Source: Marinobacter sp. (GTDB lineage Bacteria; Pseudomonadota; Gammaproteobacteria; Pseudomonadales; Oleiphilaceae). Taken from it: a stretch of DNA of 59,730 bases. Made by a program: the position numbers and the translations under genes. The stretch is taken from positions 1 through 59,730 of the forward strand of contig JACIZI010000025.1 of the NCBI GenBank assembly GCA_014359475.1. The letters are read 5' to 3'. Shown here piece after piece: positions 7,868 to 20,956 of this stretch (position 1 is its first letter; every line of letters starts with the position of its first letter). The notes beneath the pieces are model-generated. The model was not told the DNA's origin. It saw only the letters and a program-made list of their open reading frames with translations, and searched no databases.

Positions 7868-9544
7868 TCAGTGGTGGGTTGCCTGGCCTTTGCTGAACAT
7901 CTCCCGGGCATGGGCCATGGTCTGCTCGGTCAGATCCACGCCGCCAAGCATTCTGGCTACTTCTGTTACCCGGCTGGTCTCGTCCAGCGATTCGATGCGG
8001 GAGAAAGTGGCCTCGCCTTCCGTGAACTTGCTGACGAACAGATGCTGATGGCACTGGGCCGCCACCTGGGGCAGATGGGTGACGCACAGCACCTGGCCTT
8101 GTTCCCCGAGTGAGCGTAGCAGCCGGCCGACCACTTCCGCAGTACCACCCCCGATGCCGACATCCACTTCATCGAAGACCAGGGTCGGGGTGGTGGAGGT
8201 TTGCGCTACCACTACCTGGATGGCGAGGCTGATGCGGGACAGTTCGCCGCCGGAGGCTACCTTGGCCAGTGGGCGGGCTGGCTGACCCGGGTTGGCACTG
8301 GTCAGAAATTCCACGTCTTCCAGGCCGTTGGCGGACGGTTCTCCTTCAACCGGCTTCAGGCGGGTCACAAACTGCACCGCTGGCATGCTCAGCTGGGCCA
8401 GTTCCGCCATGATTCGCTCGTCCAGCCGGGCGGCTGCATCATGGCGCGCTTTTGACAGCTTGCCGGCAATCTCGTCATACGCCTTCCGGGCGTGTTGTGC
8501 CTCCGCTTCCAGAGCCTCAAGGCTGCCACCGCTATTGTCCAGTTCTGCCAGTTCCTCCGCGAGTTTGCGGTGGTAGGCGGGCAGCTCTTCCGGTGTGATC
8601 CGGTGCTTGCGGGCCAGTTGGTAGATGGCGCTCAGGCGCTCCTCCACTTCATTGAGCCTCGCCGGGTCGGCTTCATAGCCATCAATGAAGTGGCGCAGGT
8701 TGTCGCTGGCTTCGGTGATCTGGATTTCCGCTTCACAGAGCATCTGCAGGGTTTCGTCCAGCGCCGGTACTCGCACCGGTAACTGTTCCAGGCGTTGCAG
8801 TGCCTGACGCAGCAGGCTGGCAACACTGCCGTCATCTTCGGTACACAGTTGCGACGCCTCATGGCTGCTCTGCAGTACTGTCTCCGCATGGCTCAGTTGC
8901 TCCTGCTCCTGCTCCAGGCTCTGTTGTTCGCTTTCTGCCATGCCCAGGCGGTCCAGTTCCTCTACCTGATAGCGCAGCAGTTGCAGGCGTGCTTCGTGTT
9001 CGTCGGCGTTCTGCTGCCTGGCCTGCAGTCTGTCGCTGAGGTCCCGCCAGTGCTTCCAGGCATTGCGGGTGCTCTCTGCCAGTGCTTCGGCCCCGGCGTA
9101 TTCATCCAGCAGCTTGCGGTGAGTGTCTTTGCGCATCAGGGACTGGTGTTGGTGCTGGCTGTGGATATCCAGCAGCATGCCGCCAAGCTCTTTCAGCTGT
9201 GCCAGCGGGCAGGGGTTGCCGTTGATGAAGCCGCGGGTGCGGCCGTCGTGGCTGACCGTGCGGCGCAGTATGCACTGTCTGTCATCGTCCAGTTCGTTTT
9301 CTTCCAGCCAGGACAGGGCCTGCGGAAGGTGCGAGATATCGAATTCCGCCGTTACATCCGCCCGTTTTGCGCCATTGCGCACGGCTCCGGCATCAGCGCG
9401 GGCACCCATGGCCAGCCCCAGAGCGTCCAGCACAATGGACTTGCCGGCACCGGTTTCCCCGGTCAGTGCGGTCATGCCCCGGTTGAAATTAAGCTCGATG
9501 TGTTCGGCGATCGCGTAATTGGAAACCGTAAGCTGGCTCAGCAT
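7868..9544 (-). CDS. recN: DNA repair ATPase RecN
   Basis: The 558-residue SMC-like protein has an N-terminal ATPase half with Walker A GETGAGKS (residues 29-36), a long central coiled-coil region rich in Glu, Leu and Gln (about residues 150-370), and a C-terminal half with an ABC signature (ASGGELSRI) and Walker B (TLVFDEVDVGIGG). RecN helps hold broken DNA ends together during double-strand-break repair. The start at 9544 is chosen because it aligns with the family start MLSQL and has a GGAGG site 9 bp upstream; an in-frame extension to 9700 is not supported. Two perfect LexA boxes lie just upstream, so it belongs to the SOS response. Confidence 0.97.
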   Translation of the reverse strand: MLSQLTVSNYAIAEHIELNFNRGMTALTGETGAGKSIVLDALGLAMGARADAGAVRNGAKRADVTAEFDISHLPQALSWLEENELDDDRQCILRRTVSHDGRTRGFINGNPCPLAQLKELGGMLLDIHSQHQHQSLMRKDTHRKLLDEYAGAEALAESTRNAWKHWRDLSDRLQARQQNADEHEARLQLLRYQVEELDRLGMAESEQQSLEQEQEQLSHAETVLQSSHEASQLCTEDDGSVASLLRQALQRLEQLPVRVPALDETLQMLCEAEIQITEASDNLRHFIDGYEADPARLNEVEERLSAIYQLARKHRITPEELPAYHRKLAEELAELDNSGGSLEALEAEAQHARKAYDEIAGKLSKARHDAAARLDERIMAELAQLSMPAVQFVTRLKPVEGEPSANGLEDVEFLTSANPGQPARPLAKVASGGELSRISLAIQVVVAQTSTTPTLVFDEVDVGIGGGTAEVVGRLLRSLGEQGQVLCVTHLPQVAAQCHQHLFVSKFTEGEATFSRIESLDETSRVTEVARMLGGVDLTEQTMAHAREMFSKGQATHH

Positions 9545-9570
9545 TTGTGTGCCCTCCGAAAATCCCGGTA

Positions 9571-9586
9571 CTGTGATTGTGTACAG
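9571..9586. promoter_or_regulatory. LexA (SOS) box 1 upstream of recN
   Basis: CTGTGATTGTGTACAG matches the LexA consensus CTGT-N8-ACAG exactly. It lies 27 bp upstream of the recN start codon. Confidence 0.88.
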
Positions 9587-9589
9587 TGA

Positions 9590-9605
9590 CTGTGAATATA
9601 TACAG
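9590..9605. promoter_or_regulatory. LexA (SOS) box 2 upstream of recN
   Basis: CTGTGAATATATACAG is a second exact CTGT-N8-ACAG site, centred 19 bp from the first. It overlaps a minus-strand TATATT that could be the recN -10 box, so LexA bound here would block the promoter. The pair recalls the multiple LexA sites of E. coli recN. Confidence 0.88.
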
Positions 9606-9664
9606 TGATTTGACCGTTTGCAAACTGCAAGGTTGAATTTGTGCGAGATTGTGGGCCCCGGTGG

Positions 9665-9691
9665 TTGAATCCCCATAAATGGGCCCCATAT
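9665..9691 (+). promoter_or_regulatory. Sigma-32 heat-shock promoter of grpE-dnaK-dnaJ
   Basis: TTGAAT at 9665-9670, a 13-bp spacer and CCCCATAT at 9684-9691 match the sigma-32 pattern (CTTGAAA, N11-16, CCCCATNT) very well. It lies 93 bp upstream of grpE. Confidence 0.8.
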
Positions 9692-9784
9692 CTCCGGCAA
9701 ATGATCATTTCCGGCCCCCGTTGGCCGGATATCGCTGATTCACCCGGCCCCGCCGGGCCGAAAATAATCAATGCAGGAGATATC

Positions 9785-10381
9785 ATGAGCGCTGATGAGA
9801 ATCGCAACGAGCAGCCGGAAGAGGAGCTGAACGAGACGGCGGAAAACGCTACGGATAGTGAAGAGCAGGTCGCCGGCGACGAGCAGGTCAGCGAGCTCGA
9901 TGCCCTCAAGGGCAAGGTGGAGGAATATCAGGAGCAGGTGCTGCGGGTGCAGGCGGAAATGCAGAATGTTCGCCGCCGCGCGGAAATTGATGTGGAAAAG
10001 GCGCACAAATTCGCCCTGGAGAAGTTCGTGAAGGAGCTGCTGCCGGTGGCGGATAGCCTTGAGAAAGCCGTGGAGAGTACCGAGAACACGGAAGATGCCG
10101 GTGAGCTGGTGGCCTCCATTCGTGAAGGGGTGGAGATGACTCTGAGTCTGTTCATGAAGAGCCTGGAGAAATTCAACGTCGAGCAGATTGATCCGGAAGG
10201 CGAACCGTTTGATCCCCAGAAGCATGAGGCCATGTCCATGGTGCCTGCGCCGGGCGCAGAGCCGAACTCGGTCGTGTCGGTGGTGCAGAAGGGTTATCTG
10301 CTGAATGGGCGTGTCGTGCGCCCGGCGATGGTTGTGGTTGCCAGGGCGCAGGATGCACCAAAAGTTGATGAGCAGGCTTGA
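9785..10381 (+). CDS. grpE: Nucleotide exchange factor GrpE
   Basis: The 198-residue DnaK cochaperone drives ADP release from DnaK. It has an acidic, disordered N-terminus (EEELNETAENATDSEEQ), a long dimerising helix (QEQVLRVQAEMQNVRRRAEID) and a C-terminal beta domain that ends with FDPQKHEAMS, PNSVVSVVQKGYLLNGRVVRPAMV. The start at 9785 is chosen for its AGGAGA site and fit to the family; the open frame extends 48 codons upstream through the heat-shock promoter and is not coding there. It is the first gene of grpE-dnaK-dnaJ. Confidence 0.97.
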   Translation: MSADENRNEQPEEELNETAENATDSEEQVAGDEQVSELDALKGKVEEYQEQVLRVQAEMQNVRRRAEIDVEKAHKFALEKFVKELLPVADSLEKAVESTENTEDAGELVASIREGVEMTLSLFMKSLEKFNVEQIDPEGEPFDPQKHEAMSMVPAPGAEPNSVVSVVQKGYLLNGRVVRPAMVVVARAQDAPKVDEQA

Positions 10382-10508
10382 AAAGCGGATTAAAGCGCCA
10401 ATATAGCCTGTAACAGACAGTTTCGCGGGCCGCTGCCGCCCCGGCAGGATCAACAGACAGCTTCCGAGTCAGCTGCGAACAGATTGAACAACGAATTGGA
10501 GTGATTGC

Positions 10509-12434
<1,926 letters not shown>

Positions 12435-12459
12435 GCAACCCGTTTGATGCAGTAGTCAG

Positions 12460-12487
12460 AAAACGCGGGGCCGGTTCCCCGCGTTTT
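12460..12487 (+). terminator. Hairpin terminator between dnaK and dnaJ
   Basis: AAAACGCGGGG and CCCCGCGTTTT form a perfect 11-bp stem around CCGGTT, followed by T-rich sequence. It is probably a partial terminator, since dnaJ begins only 28 bp beyond it and shows no obvious promoter of its own. Confidence 0.75.
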
Positions 12488-12515
12488 CCTCGTTTTAATA
12501 ACAGGGTTTTGAAGC

Positions 12516-14461
<1,946 letters not shown>

Positions 14462-14465
14462 GTTT

Positions 14466-14580
14466 TTGCCACGGGAACCACGCAAGAACACGGAAAGAAA
14501 AGACTTAAAAGGATTAGCCGCGGACGAAAAGATAATCTGTCTTTGTATTGTCCGTGCCCTCCCGTGGATTGCGCGGCACA
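14466..14580. repeat. Imperfect inverted repeat, CCGCGG/CCACGG-type element
   Basis: The stretch contains CCACGGG (14469-14475) matched by CCCGTGG (14561-14567), and inside it a GCGGAC/GTCCG pair. Composition and motifs resemble the larger element at 47461-47625, so this may be a diverged copy. There is no open frame of interest, and it fills most of the gap between dapB and the carA leader. Confidence 0.45.
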
Positions 14581-14667
14581 CCCATCTCATCATGGACAAG
14601 GGTCGCCGGATTTCTTACAATGGGGCGATTTAACTGCACCAAGCGTACCATTGGAAAGTTTATAAAG

Positions 14668-14703
14668 AAGCGGGACCGGGTTTTTGCTCAGTCTCGCTTT
14701 TTT
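14668..14703 (+). terminator. Terminator-like hairpin in the carA leader
   Basis: AAGCGGGAC pairs with GTCTCGCTT (one G-U) and is followed by TTTTTT. It lies 67 bp before the carA start. It may end the dapB transcript or, if a promoter lies upstream of it, act as an attenuator of carAB. Confidence 0.55.
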
Positions 14704-14770
14704 GCGACCTGAATTTGCGCTTGCGTTCCTGTTCGTGACGAACTTACGCCACTCGATGAGGATACAAGCC

Positions 14771-15901
14771 TTGAGCACACCAGCAATCCTTGCACTCGCA
14801 GACGGAAGCCTTTTCTACGGCACATCCATCGGCGCAGACGGTGAAACCAGCGGTGAGGTGGTGTTCAACACCGCCATGACCGGTTATCAGGAAATCCTGA
14901 CCGATCCGTCATACTCGCGCCAGATGGTGACCCTTACGTATCCGCATATCGGCAATACCGGTGTCAATGATGAAGATGTGGAGTCTGATCGCATCCAGGC
15001 CGCAGGCCTGATTATCCGGGACCTGCCGCTGGCGGCCAGTAACTGGCGCAACCAGGGCAGTCTGGACAGCTACCTGAGGGAAAGCGGCGTGGTCGGTATT
15101 GCGGATATTGATACCCGCCGGCTGACCCGCATTCTGCGGGACAAAGGCTCCCAGAACGGGGCCATCGTAGCGGGCGAGGGTGCCACGGCCGAGAGGGCGC
15201 TGGAGCTGGCGAAAGCGTTCCCGGGCCTGAAGGGTATGGATCTGGCCAAAGAGGTAACCTGCGATAAGGTGTACCACTGGAGTGAGACCGAGTGGGATTT
15301 GAGTGCAGGCTACGGCGAGCGCACCGGCGGGCGCTTCAAGGTGGTGGCCTGGGACTACGGGGTCAAGCGCAACATCCTGCGCATGCTGGCCTCCCGGGAT
15401 TGTGACATTACCGTGGTACCTGCGCAGACTCCGGCCGCTGAAGTGCTGGCGATGAATCCGGACGGCATCTTTCTCTCCAATGGCCCCGGTGACCCTGAGC
15501 CTTGTGACTACGCGATCAAGGCGATCGGGGAAGTGCTGGAAACCAATATTCCCGTGTTCGGCATTTGTCTGGGGCACCAGTTGCTGGCACTGGCCAGCGG
15601 TGCCCAATCCGTGAAAATGGGCCATGGTCACCACGGGGCCAACCACCCGGTGCAGGATATTGCCAGAGGCACCGTGATGATTACCAGTCAGAACCACGGC
15701 TTTGCCGTGGACGAAGCGACGCTGCCGGCCAATGTGGAAGCCACCCACAAGTCGTTGTTTGACGGCACCCTGCAGGGTATCCGCCGCACCGACAAGCCGG
15801 CCTACAGCTTCCAGGGGCACCCGGAAGCCAGTCCGGGCCCCCACGACGTGGCACCGCTGTTCGACGAGTTTATCCGTCTGATGGAAGCGCGATCTGCCTG
15901 A
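14771..15901 (+). CDS. carA: Carbamoyl-phosphate synthase small subunit CarA
   Basis: The 376-residue glutaminase subunit releases ammonia from glutamine and passes it to CarB for carbamoyl phosphate, the precursor of pyrimidines and arginine. The C-terminal class I amidotransferase domain has the nucleophile in FGICLGHQL (Cys near residue 266) and the [10 protein letters not shown] segment with the catalytic His and Glu. The start is taken as TTG 14771 (product [16 protein letters not shown], matching the family), with a GAGGA site 8-9 bp before it. An in-frame ATG at 14756 would add five residues but has no ribosome site. carB follows after 82 bp. Confidence 0.95.
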   Translation: MSTPAILALADGSLFYGTSIGADGETSGEVVFNTAMTGYQEILTDPSYSRQMVTLTYPHIGNTGVNDEDVESDRIQAAGLIIRDLPLAASNWRNQGSLDSYLRESGVVGIADIDTRRLTRILRDKGSQNGAIVAGEGATAERALELAKAFPGLKGMDLAKEVTCDKVYHWSETEWDLSAGYGERTGGRFKVVAWDYGVKRNILRMLASRDCDITVVPAQTPAAEVLAMNPDGIFLSNGPGDPEPCDYAIKAIGEVLETNIPVFGICLGHQLLALASGAQSVKMGHGHHGANHPVQDIARGTVMITSQNHGFAVDEATLPANVEATHKSLFDGTLQGIRRTDKPAYSFQGHPEASPGPHDVAPLFDEFIRLMEARSA

Positions 15902-15983
15902 GGGCATAGCCACTGTGGATAGCTCACCGGTGCCGGGTATCGCGCCACAAGAATTCAAAAGTTGCTGACAGGTATATCGAGAC

Positions 15984-18900
15984 ATGCCAAAACGTACTGA
16001 CATTCAGAGCATCCTGATCCTGGGCGCGGGTCCCATCGTGATCGGGCAGGCCTGCGAATTCGACTACTCCGGGGCCCAGGCCTGCAAGGCCCTGCGGGAA
16101 GAGGGATACCGGGTCATTCTGGTCAACTCCAACCCGGCCACCATCATGACCGACCCGGCCATGGCCGATGCCACCTACATCGAACCGATCACCTGGAAAA
16201 CAGTCGAGAAGATCATCGAGAAGGAACAGCCCGATGCCCTGTTGCCCACCATGGGCGGCCAGACCGCGCTGAACTGTGCGCTGGACCTGGAAAAGCAGGG
16301 TGTGCTGGAGAAGCACGGGGTCGAGATGATCGGTGCCAACGCCGATACCATCGACAAGGCGGAGGACCGGGACCGCTTCGACAAGGCCATGAAGAAAATC
16401 GGCCTGGAGTGTCCGCGCGCCACCATCGCCCATTCCATGGAAGAAGCCTGGAAGGTCGCCGACGACATTGGCTTCCCCTGTATCATCCGGCCGTCCTTCA
16501 CCATGGGTGGTTCCGGCGGCGGCATCGCCTACAACCGGGACGAATTCGAGGAAATCTGTACCCGTGGGCTGGATCTGTCCCCGACCAGCGAACTGCTGAT
16601 CGACGAGTCCCTGATCGGCTGGAAAGAGTACGAGATGGAAGTTGTCCGGGACAAGAACGACAACTGCATCATTGTCTGTGCCATCGAGAACTTCGATGCC
16701 ATGGGTGTGCACACCGGTGACTCCATCACGGTGGCCCCGGCCCAGACCCTCACCGACAAGGAATATCAGATCATGCGCAACGCTTCTCTGGCGGTGCTGC
16801 GTGAAATCGGTGTGGAAACCGGCGGTTCCAACGTCCAGTTTGGTGTAAACCCGGACAACGGCCGCATGGTGGTGATCGAGATGAATCCGCGGGTATCCCG
16901 GTCCTCGGCGCTGGCCTCCAAGGCCACCGGCTTCCCGATCGCCAAGGTCGCCGCCAAGCTGGCGGTGGGCTATACCCTGGACGAACTGCAGAACGAAATC
17001 ACCGGTGGTGTGACCCCGGCCTCGTTCGAGCCGTCGATCGACTACGTGGTCACCAAGATCCCCCGCTTCACCTTCGAGAAATTCCCCCAGGCCGACGCCC
17101 GCCTGACGACCCAGATGAAATCCGTCGGTGAGGTCATGGCCATCGGCCGGACCTTCCAGGAATCCCTGCAGAAAGCATTGCGCGGCCTGGAAGTGGGCTC
17201 CGAAGGCTTTGACGAAAAACTCGACGATCTGGATTCCGAGAATTCCCGGGAAACCCTTACCCGCGAACTGAACGTGCCCGGTGCCGACCGCATCTGGTAC
17301 ATCGGTGACGCCTTCCGGGCTGGCCTGAGTGTGGATGACCTGCACCAGCATACCCACGTGGATCCCTGGTACCTGGTGCAGATCGAAGATCTGATTAAAG
17401 AAGAACAGGCTCTCAGGTCCGCCGGCAAGGCCGACATCGACCAGGCAACCCTGTTCCGCCTCAAGCGCAAGGGTTTCTCGGATGCCCGTCTGGCCAGGTT
17501 GCTGGGCATCTCGGAAGTGAGTCTGCGCAAGCTGCGCCATGATCTGGGTATCCGCCCGGTGTATAAAAGGGTGGACACCTGCGCCGCGGAGTTCGCTTCG
17601 GACACTGCCTACATGTACTCCACTTACGAGGAAGAATGTGAGGCGGACGCTTCTGACCGCGAAAAAATCGTCGTCATCGGTGGTGGGCCCAACCGGATCG
17701 GTCAGGGCATCGAATTCGATTACTGCTGTGTGCACGCGGCCCTGGCCATGCGTGAAGACGGCTATGAAACCATCATGATCAACTGCAACCCGGAGACCGT
17801 GTCCACGGACTACGACACCTCCGACCGGCTGTACTTCGAGCCGATCACTCTGGAAGACGTGCTGGAGATCATCCATGTGGAGAAGCCCAGGGGCGTGATC
17901 GTGCAGTACGGCGGCCAGACGCCGCTGAAACTGGCCCGGGGCCTGGAAGCGGCTGGTGTGCCGATTATCGGTACCAGCCCGGATGCGATTGACCGCGCCG
18001 AGGACCGGGAACGGTTCCAGCAGATGATTGGCAGGCTGGGTCTCAAGCAACCGGAAAATGCCACCGTGCGCAGCCATGAAGAAGGCATCGTGGCGGCCCG
18101 GGAAATCGGCTATCCGCTGGTGGTTCGCCCGTCCTACGTGCTCGGCGGCCGGGCCATGGAGATTGTCTACGACGAGACCGAGCTGGTCCGTTACATGCGT
18201 AACGCCGTGCTGGTTTCCAATGACAGCCCGGTGCTGCTGGATCACTTCCTCAATGCCGCCATCGAGGTGGATATCGATGCCATTTCCGACGGCAAGGATG
18301 TCGTGATCGGCGGCATCATGCAGCATATCGAGCAGGCCGGTGTTCACTCCGGTGACTCGGCCTGCTCGCTGCCACCCTACAGCCTGCCCGGGGAGGTACA
18401 GGACCGGATGCGGGATGCGGTCAGGAAGATGGCCATCGAGCTGGATGTGATTGGCCTGATGAATGTTCAGCTGGCCTGGCAGGACGGCGAGATCTATGTG
18501 ATCGAAGTGAATCCCCGCGCCTCCCGTACCGTGCCGTTTGTCTCCAAGGCCATCGGTGTGTCACTGGCGGCCGTGGCGGCCCGGGTTATGTCCGGCAAGA
18601 GCCTTAAGGAGTTGAACTTTACACAGGAAATCGTACCTGATTACTATGCGGTGAAGGAATCGGTATTCCCGTTCAACAAGTTCCCCTCGGTGGATCCGAT
18701 CCTGGGACCGGAAATGAAATCCACCGGCGAGGTGATGGGGCTGGGGGATTCCTTTGATGAAGCCTTTGCCAAAGCGGCCCTGGCTATTGGTGAGCGCCTG
18801 CCTGTCAAGGGCACGGCCTTTATGTCGGTGCGGGATGTCGACAAGCCCGGAGCCGCCAGTGTGGCGCGGGATCTGGTGGATGCCGGATTCCGCATCATTG

Positions 18901-19202
18901 CCACCACCGGGACCGCCAGGGCGCTGGAGAACGCCGGCATTGAGGTGCAGCGGGTCAACAAGGTCCGCGAGGGTCGCCCGCACATTGTGGATGCCATCAA
19001 GAATGGCAAGGTACAGCTGATCATCAATACTACTGAGGGTCGCAAGGCTATCTCTGACTCGGCGCAGATCCGCCAGTCTGCCTTGCAGGCCAAGGTAACC
19101 TATACGACCACACTGGCAGGCGGCGAGGCCTTCTGCCGGGCTATCAAATTCGGTCCGGAGCGCACCGTGCGTCGCCTCCAGGATCTGCACGCAGGAAAGT
19201 GA
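15984..19202 (+). CDS. carB: Carbamoyl-phosphate synthase large subunit CarB
   Basis: The 1072-residue synthetase is built of two homologous halves, each with an ATP-grasp unit. The first (starts [22 protein letters not shown]) makes carboxyphosphate and carbamate; the second (from about residue 555, [19 protein letters not shown]) phosphorylates carbamate. A C-terminal MGS-like allosteric domain follows (about residue 940 on, with [11 protein letters not shown]), where UMP and ornithine bind in the E. coli enzyme. Length is normal. It forms an operon with carA; greA starts 4 bp after its stop. Confidence 0.99.
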   Translation: MPKRTDIQSILILGAGPIVIGQACEFDYSGAQACKALREEGYRVILVNSNPATIMTDPAMADATYIEPITWKTVEKIIEKEQPDALLPTMGGQTALNCALDLEKQGVLEKHGVEMIGANADTIDKAEDRDRFDKAMKKIGLECPRATIAHSMEEAWKVADDIGFPCIIRPSFTMGGSGGGIAYNRDEFEEICTRGLDLSPTSELLIDESLIGWKEYEMEVVRDKNDNCIIVCAIENFDAMGVHTGDSITVAPAQTLTDKEYQIMRNASLAVLREIGVETGGSNVQFGVNPDNGRMVVIEMNPRVSRSSALASKATGFPIAKVAAKLAVGYTLDELQNEITGGVTPASFEPSIDYVVTKIPRFTFEKFPQADARLTTQMKSVGEVMAIGRTFQESLQKALRGLEVGSEGFDEKLDDLDSENSRETLTRELNVPGADRIWYIGDAFRAGLSVDDLHQHTHVDPWYLVQIEDLIKEEQALRSAGKADIDQATLFRLKRKGFSDARLARLLGISEVSLRKLRHDLGIRPVYKRVDTCAAEFASDTAYMYSTYEEECEADASDREKIVVIGGGPNRIGQGIEFDYCCVHAALAMREDGYETIMINCNPETVSTDYDTSDRLYFEPITLEDVLEIIHVEKPRGVIVQYGGQTPLKLARGLEAAGVPIIGTSPDAIDRAEDRERFQQMIGRLGLKQPENATVRSHEEGIVAAREIGYPLVVRPSYVLGGRAMEIVYDETELVRYMRNAVLVSNDSPVLLDHFLNAAIEVDIDAISDGKDVVIGGIMQHIEQAGVHSGDSACSLPPYSLPGEVQDRMRDAVRKMAIELDVIGLMNVQLAWQDGEIYVIEVNPRASRTVPFVSKAIGVSLAAVAARVMSGKSLKELNFTQEIVPDYYAVKESVFPFNKFPSVDPILGPEMKSTGEVMGLGDSFDEAFAKAALAIGERLPVKGTAFMSVRDVDKPGAASVARDLVDAGFRIIATTGTARALENAGIEVQRVNKVREGRPHIVDAIKNGKVQLIINTTEGRKAISDSAQIRQSALQAKVTYTTTLAGGEAFCRAIKFGPERTVRRLQDLHAGK

Positions 19203-19206
19203 CATT

Positions 19207-19686
19207 ATGGCTGACAGAGTACCGATGACAGTGGCGGGGGAAGCCCGCCTGCGGCAAGAGCTTAACCGGCTCAAGTCCGAAGACCGACCACGGGTCATTG
19301 CGGCCATTGCCGACGCCCGTGAACATGGCGACCTGAAGGAAAATGCGGAATATCATGCTGCCCGGGAGCAGCAGAGCTTTATTGAAGGACGTATCCAGGA
19401 AATCGAGGGAAAGCTGTCTGCCGCCCAGGTGATCGATGTCACGACCATTCAGAACACTGGCAAGGTGATCTTCGGTACGACGGTTCATCTGGTGAACGTG
19501 GAAACCGAAGAAGAAGTAACCTACAAGATCGTCGGAGAGGATGAGGCGGACATCAAGGAAGGCAAGATTTCCATCGGCTCCCCCATCGCCCGGGCCCTGG
19601 TAGGCCGGGAGGCAGGCGATGTGGCCACCGTCCAGCTCCCGTCCGGCACTGCCGAGTACGAGATTGATAAGGTGGAGCATATTTAG
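19207..19686 (+). CDS. greA: Transcription elongation factor GreA
   Basis: The 159-residue protein rescues backtracked RNA polymerase by stimulating cleavage of the 3' end of the transcript. It has an N-terminal coiled-coil hairpin whose tip carries the acidic residues [20 protein letters not shown], and a C-terminal FKBP-like globular domain ([32 protein letters not shown]). The gene starts 4 bp after the carB stop, as in pseudomonads, and is followed by a strong two-way terminator. Confidence 0.98.
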   Translation: MADRVPMTVAGEARLRQELNRLKSEDRPRVIAAIADAREHGDLKENAEYHAAREQQSFIEGRIQEIEGKLSAAQVIDVTTIQNTGKVIFGTTVHLVNVETEEEVTYKIVGEDEADIKEGKISIGSPIARALVGREAGDVATVQLPSGTAEYEIDKVEHI

Positions 19687-19688
19687 GG

Positions 19689-19720
19689 ATTTTTTGCCGC
19701 GGATTCCGCGGCAAAAAAAT
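19689..19720. terminator. Bidirectional terminator between greA and yhbY
   Basis: TTTTTTGCCGCGGA and TCCGCGGCAAAAAAA form a nearly perfect stem with a one-base centre, giving a T run on either strand. It serves both greA (plus) and yhbY (minus) and touches the last bases of yhbY. Its CCGCGG core resembles the repeats at 35847 and 47461. Confidence 0.85.
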
Positions 19721-20028
19721 CACTGATTCCGTAACAGGTTGGACAGCTTCGCATTCGGCTGCTTCGCCCGGCGCAGGATGACGGCAATTTTGCCGATGTT
19801 CTGCACCAGTGCCGCGCCGGAGGTCTCACACAGGGCCTGGATGACTTCCTGGCGGGCTTCCCGGTCCTGGCTGGCTATCTTGACCTTGATCAGCTCATGG
19901 TCGTTCAGGGCCCGCTCCAGCTCTTCCTGGAGCCCTTCCGTCAGGCCCTTGTCACCAACAATGATGACCGGTTTCAGATTGTGGGCGATGGCCCGGTATT
20001 GCCGGCGCTGTTCCGGAGAAAGGCTCAT
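19720..20028 (-). CDS. yhbY: YhbY-family CRM-domain RNA-binding protein
   Basis: The 102-residue single CRM-domain protein has the early LSPEQRRQYRAIAHNLKPVIIVGDKGLTEG, the GxxG-type RNA-binding loop, and the end KIAVILRRAKQPNAKLSNLL. E. coli YhbY associates with pre-50S ribosomal particles. The start at ATG 20028 has an AGAGATGA site upstream; an extension to 20052 adds eight residues without family support. It is divergent from rlmE, 156 bp away. Confidence 0.93.
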   Translation of the reverse strand: MSLSPEQRRQYRAIAHNLKPVIIVGDKGLTEGLQEELERALNDHELIKVKIASQDREARQEVIQALCETSGAALVQNIGKIAVILRRAKQPNAKLSNLLRNQ

Positions 20029-20094
20029 GATGTCATCTCTTGATCGGTACAATGAATTAATGGAACGATGGCGGCAGTGCTGCCGTGGTCATCG

Positions 20095-20100
20095 TATAAT
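20095..20100 (+). promoter_or_regulatory. Possible -10 box for rlmE-ftsH
   Basis: A consensus TATAAT lies 85 bp before the rlmE start in the yhbY/rlmE gap. No good -35 was found at the right distance, so this is a weak call. Confidence 0.3.
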
Positions 20101-20184
20101 GGGCAAATTGTAACAGATCGGCCGGGGCGGGATATGCCCGTATTTACCTATCGTTTGCCCCGGATTTATCCAGTGGAGGTTGTG

Positions 20185-20805
20185 TTGGCCCGCTCGAAAA
20201 CCAGTGATCGCTGGCTCAAGGAACATTTTGACGATGCCTGGGTCAGAAAGTCCCGGGAGGACGGGTACCGCTCCCGCGCCAGCTACAAGCTGATCGAGTT
20301 GGACGACAAGGACCATTTGTTTCGTCCTGGTCAGCTTGTGGTGGACCTGGGGGCGGCGCCCGGTGGCTGGTCCCAGGTCGCGGCAGAGCGGGTTGGCGGC
20401 CATGGCGTCGTGGTTGCCAGTGATATTCTGCCTATGGATGCCATTGCCGGTGTCGACTTTGTGCAGGGTGACTTTACCGAGCAGTCCGTGTTCGAGGCAT
20501 TGCTGGCGGTGCTGGGTGATCGCAAGGCGGACGTTGTAATTTCCGATATGGCACCCAATATGAGTGGTATGGCTGCGGTGGATATTCCCCGGGCCATGGG
20601 TCTTGTGGAGCTTGCACTTGACATGGCCCGGAACGTGCTGAAGCCCGATGGTACCTTTGTCGCCAAGGTTTTTCAGGGAGAAGGCTTTGACCAGCTGCTG
20701 CGGGATATGCGCGGCAGTTTCAGCAAGGTGGTGAGTCGCAAGCCGGACTCGTCACGGGCCAGGTCCCGTGAAATCTATCAGGTTTGCAAGGGATTCCGGG
20801 GATAG
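20185..20805 (+). CDS. rlmE: 23S rRNA (uridine2552-2'-O)-methyltransferase RlmE
   Basis: The 206-residue Rossmann-fold methyltransferase (FtsJ/RrmJ) modifies U2552 in the A loop of 23S rRNA using S-adenosylmethionine. SAM motif [12 protein letters not shown] is present, and so is the K-D-K-E catalytic set: Lys in SYKLIELDD, Asp in SDMAPNMSG, Lys in [11 protein letters not shown] and Glu in SREIYQV. The start is TTG 20185, 5 bp after GGAGG and aligned with the family start ([14 protein letters not shown]); GTG 20182 is too close to the ribosome site. ftsH follows, as in E. coli. Confidence 0.94.
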   Translation: MARSKTSDRWLKEHFDDAWVRKSREDGYRSRASYKLIELDDKDHLFRPGQLVVDLGAAPGGWSQVAAERVGGHGVVVASDILPMDAIAGVDFVQGDFTEQSVFEALLAVLGDRKADVVISDMAPNMSGMAAVDIPRAMGLVELALDMARNVLKPDGTFVAKVFQGEGFDQLLRDMRGSFSKVVSRKPDSSRARSREIYQVCKGFRG

Positions 20806-20956
20806 CGGGTGGCAGCCCGGCCCCGGAGCGCACCATAATGAAACGCTGGACATTACGGATGGGCCGTTTCTGGTGAACCGGCGTACAATTGGTGTAAGGT
20901 GTTCGAAAAGGGTGCCGCGCTGCAGGCCGGACCTCTCAATTCACAGGTGATGATCC

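Noticed and set aside
9545-9700. N-terminal extension of RecN to 9700
   Set aside because: The extension runs across both LexA boxes and into the heat-shock promoter region; the GGAGG-preceded ATG at 9544 fits the family.
15924-18347. Very long open frame antisense to carB
   Set aside because: It mirrors the codon structure of carB in a high-GC gene, has no family motifs, and carB itself is unmistakable. Similar long antisense frames occur opposite dnaK (10173-12140) and aceE-aceF (55450-58356) for the same reason.
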